A program made the translations under genes and the position numbers. A stretch of DNA of 7,125 bases from Clostridia bacterium (lineage in GTDB: Bacteria > Bacillota > Clostridia > Oscillospirales > CAG-272). The stretch is taken from assembly GCA_017407375.1 (NCBI GenBank), contig JAFQWT010000198.1, positions 1 through 7,125 of the forward strand. Reading direction: 5' to 3'. The notes beneath the pieces were generated by a model. The model did not search any database and was not told where the DNA came from. It saw only the letters and a program-made list of their open reading frames with translations. Of this stretch, positions 6,081 through 7,125 are shown piece after piece. Within the stretch, counting starts at the first letter, position 1; each line of letters begins with the position of its first letter.

Positions 6081-7125
6081 GATTCTCCTTCAGCTTTTCG
6101 GCAGTCTCGGCGCGGGTCAGGGCGTCGATCATAGCGCCGATGTCGCCGTTCATAAAGGAATCCAGGGAATAAAGGGAAAAGCCGATGCGGTGATCGGTGA
6201 TGCGCCCTTGGGGATAATTGTAGGTGCGGATCTTTTCGCTGCGGTCCCCGCTCCCGACCTGGCTCTTGCGTGAGGAGGCAATGGCCTCATCACGCTCACG
6301 GCGCTTGATGTCGTAAAGCTTTGTGCGCAGCATCCGCAGGGCGGCCTCCTTGTTTTGGAGCTGACTGCGCTGGGACTGGCTATAGACCACGATTCCCGTG
6401 GGAATGTGGAGCACACGGACGGCGGACTCGGTCTTATTGATGTGCTGCCCCCCCGCCCCACTGCTCTTCATGGATTCAATGGAAAGCTCCGAGGGCAAAA
6501 GCTCGATCTCCACGTCCTCCGCCTCGGGAAGGACGGCCACCGTGACGGTGGAGGTCTGGATCCTTCCCTGGGATTCGGTGGTGGGGACACGCTGAACACG
6601 GTGAACGCCGCTTTCAAACTTCAAGTGGGCATAGGTGCCCTCCCCCGTCACACGGAAGGAGACCTCACGGAAGCCGCCAAGCTCGGTCTCGTTGGCATTG
6701 ATCAGCTCAAGCGAAAGGCCGCACCCGTCGGCATACATACGGTACATACGGTAAAGGTCGGAGGCGAAGAGGGCGGCCTCCTCGCCGCCGGCGCCCGCAC
6801 GGATCTCCATGATCACGTTTCGCTCATCGTCCTCGTTCTTCGGCAGGAGCAGCTCCTTGAGGTGCTCATCCGCCGACCTGAGCTTTGCATGGAGGAGGTG
6901 GGCCTCCTCGGCGGCAAAGGCGCGGAGCTCGGGCTCGGCCTCCGTGTCCGCGGCCAGGGTCACGGCCTCGCTGTGTTCACCCTGCAGGCGCTCACGCTCA
7001 CGGTAGGCCTCCACCAGGGGAGAAAGACGGTGATGCTCCTTTAAGAGCTCACGGTACTGCCGCCTGTCGGCGGCAATGTCCGGCAGGGCAAGGCGTGCCT
7101 CGATCTCCTCAAGCTTTTGGGAGAT
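6070..7125 (-). CDS. prfA: Peptide chain release factor 1, 5' end cut by window
   Basis: Recognises UAA and UAG stop codons and triggers peptide release on the ribosome. 351 residues are visible and the frame is open to the window edge, beginning ISQKLEEIEARLALPD, so only a few N-terminal residues are missing (family about 355-360). GTG at 7014 is an internal Val, not the start, because conserved N-terminal RF1 sequence (RELLKEHHRLSPLVEAYRE) lies upstream. In visible-fragment numbering, the codon-reading tripeptide is PTT (181-183, PxT class of RF1) in RVQRVPTTESQGRI, and the catalytic GGQ (225-227) sits in SSGAGGQHINKTESAVR. These separate it from RF2, which uses SPF. GGQ is normally methylated by PrmC, whose gene often precedes prfA but is not in view. 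The TGA stop overlaps sua5. The gene appears intact, which argues that UAG is a true stop in this organism. Confidence 0.97.
   Translation of the reverse strand: MSQKLEEIEARLALPDIAADRRQYRELLKEHHRLSPLVEAYRERERLQGEHSEAVTLAADTEAEPELRAFAAEEAHLLHAKLRSADEHLKELLLPKNEDDERNVIMEIRAGAGGEEAALFASDLYRMYRMYADGCGLSLELINANETELGGFREVSFRVTGEGTYAHLKFESGVHRVQRVPTTESQGRIQTSTVTVAVLPEAEDVEIELLPSELSIESMKSSGAGGQHINKTESAVRVLHIPTGIVVYSQSQRSQLQNKEAALRMLRTKLYDIKRRERDEAIASSRKSQVGSGDRSEKIRTYNYPQGRITDHRIGFSLYSLDSFMNGDIGAMIDALTRAETAEKLKENHDD

Noticed and set aside
7060..7073. Short GC hairpin (CCGCC-TGTC-GGCGG) near the prfA 5' end
   Set aside because: It is inside conserved RF1 coding sequence, has no T-tract and is explained by codon use.

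Overview
The window reads as an ordinary chromosomal segment of a spore-forming Firmicute, most likely class Clostridia. Three things point there: a spoVT gene, AAGGAG-type ribosome binding sites at most starts, and the prfA-sua5 gene order. The coding regions look fairly GC-rich by eye, and the intergenic stretches are AT-rich. I cannot name the genus. All seven genes lie on the minus strand, so transcription runs from high to low coordinates.

Layout in transcription order. First comes a compact cluster: prfA (release factor 1, its first few codons cut off by the window end), sua5/tsaC (tRNA t6A synthesis, overlapping prfA by 11 bases) and a 734-residue type IIA topoisomerase A subunit of ParC type, 13 bases downstream of sua5. 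A near-consensus vegetative promoter begins 5 bases after the topoisomerase gene. It drives a two-gene unit: a protein with a YbjN-like look and a very acidic tail, then a 110-residue protein with one C-terminal membrane helix. This unit ends at a strong hairpin terminator (about 1814-1846). Next is spoVT, alone, with a forespore sigma (sigma-G-like) promoter and its own terminator (about 992-1027). Last is a NahK-like sugar kinase gene with its own promoter and a 13-bp-arm palindrome at its predicted transcription start.

How the genes fit together: RF1 and Sua5 both serve translation, and their genes are physically coupled. The topoisomerase serves chromosome topology and segregation. SpoVT is a late forespore transcription regulator. 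The kinase is probably a carbohydrate-salvage enzyme.

The main oddity is at the left edge. The kinase reading frame stops at an in-frame TAG about 90 residues before the usual family end, just where the conserved sequence is lost. RF1 in the same window looks intact, so UAG should terminate. I see no mobile element, CRISPR array, tRNA or rRNA, and no convincing undescribed multi-gene system. The most interesting items are the broken kinase end, the palindrome in its leader, and a natural alanine at the quinolone-contact position of the topoisomerase.
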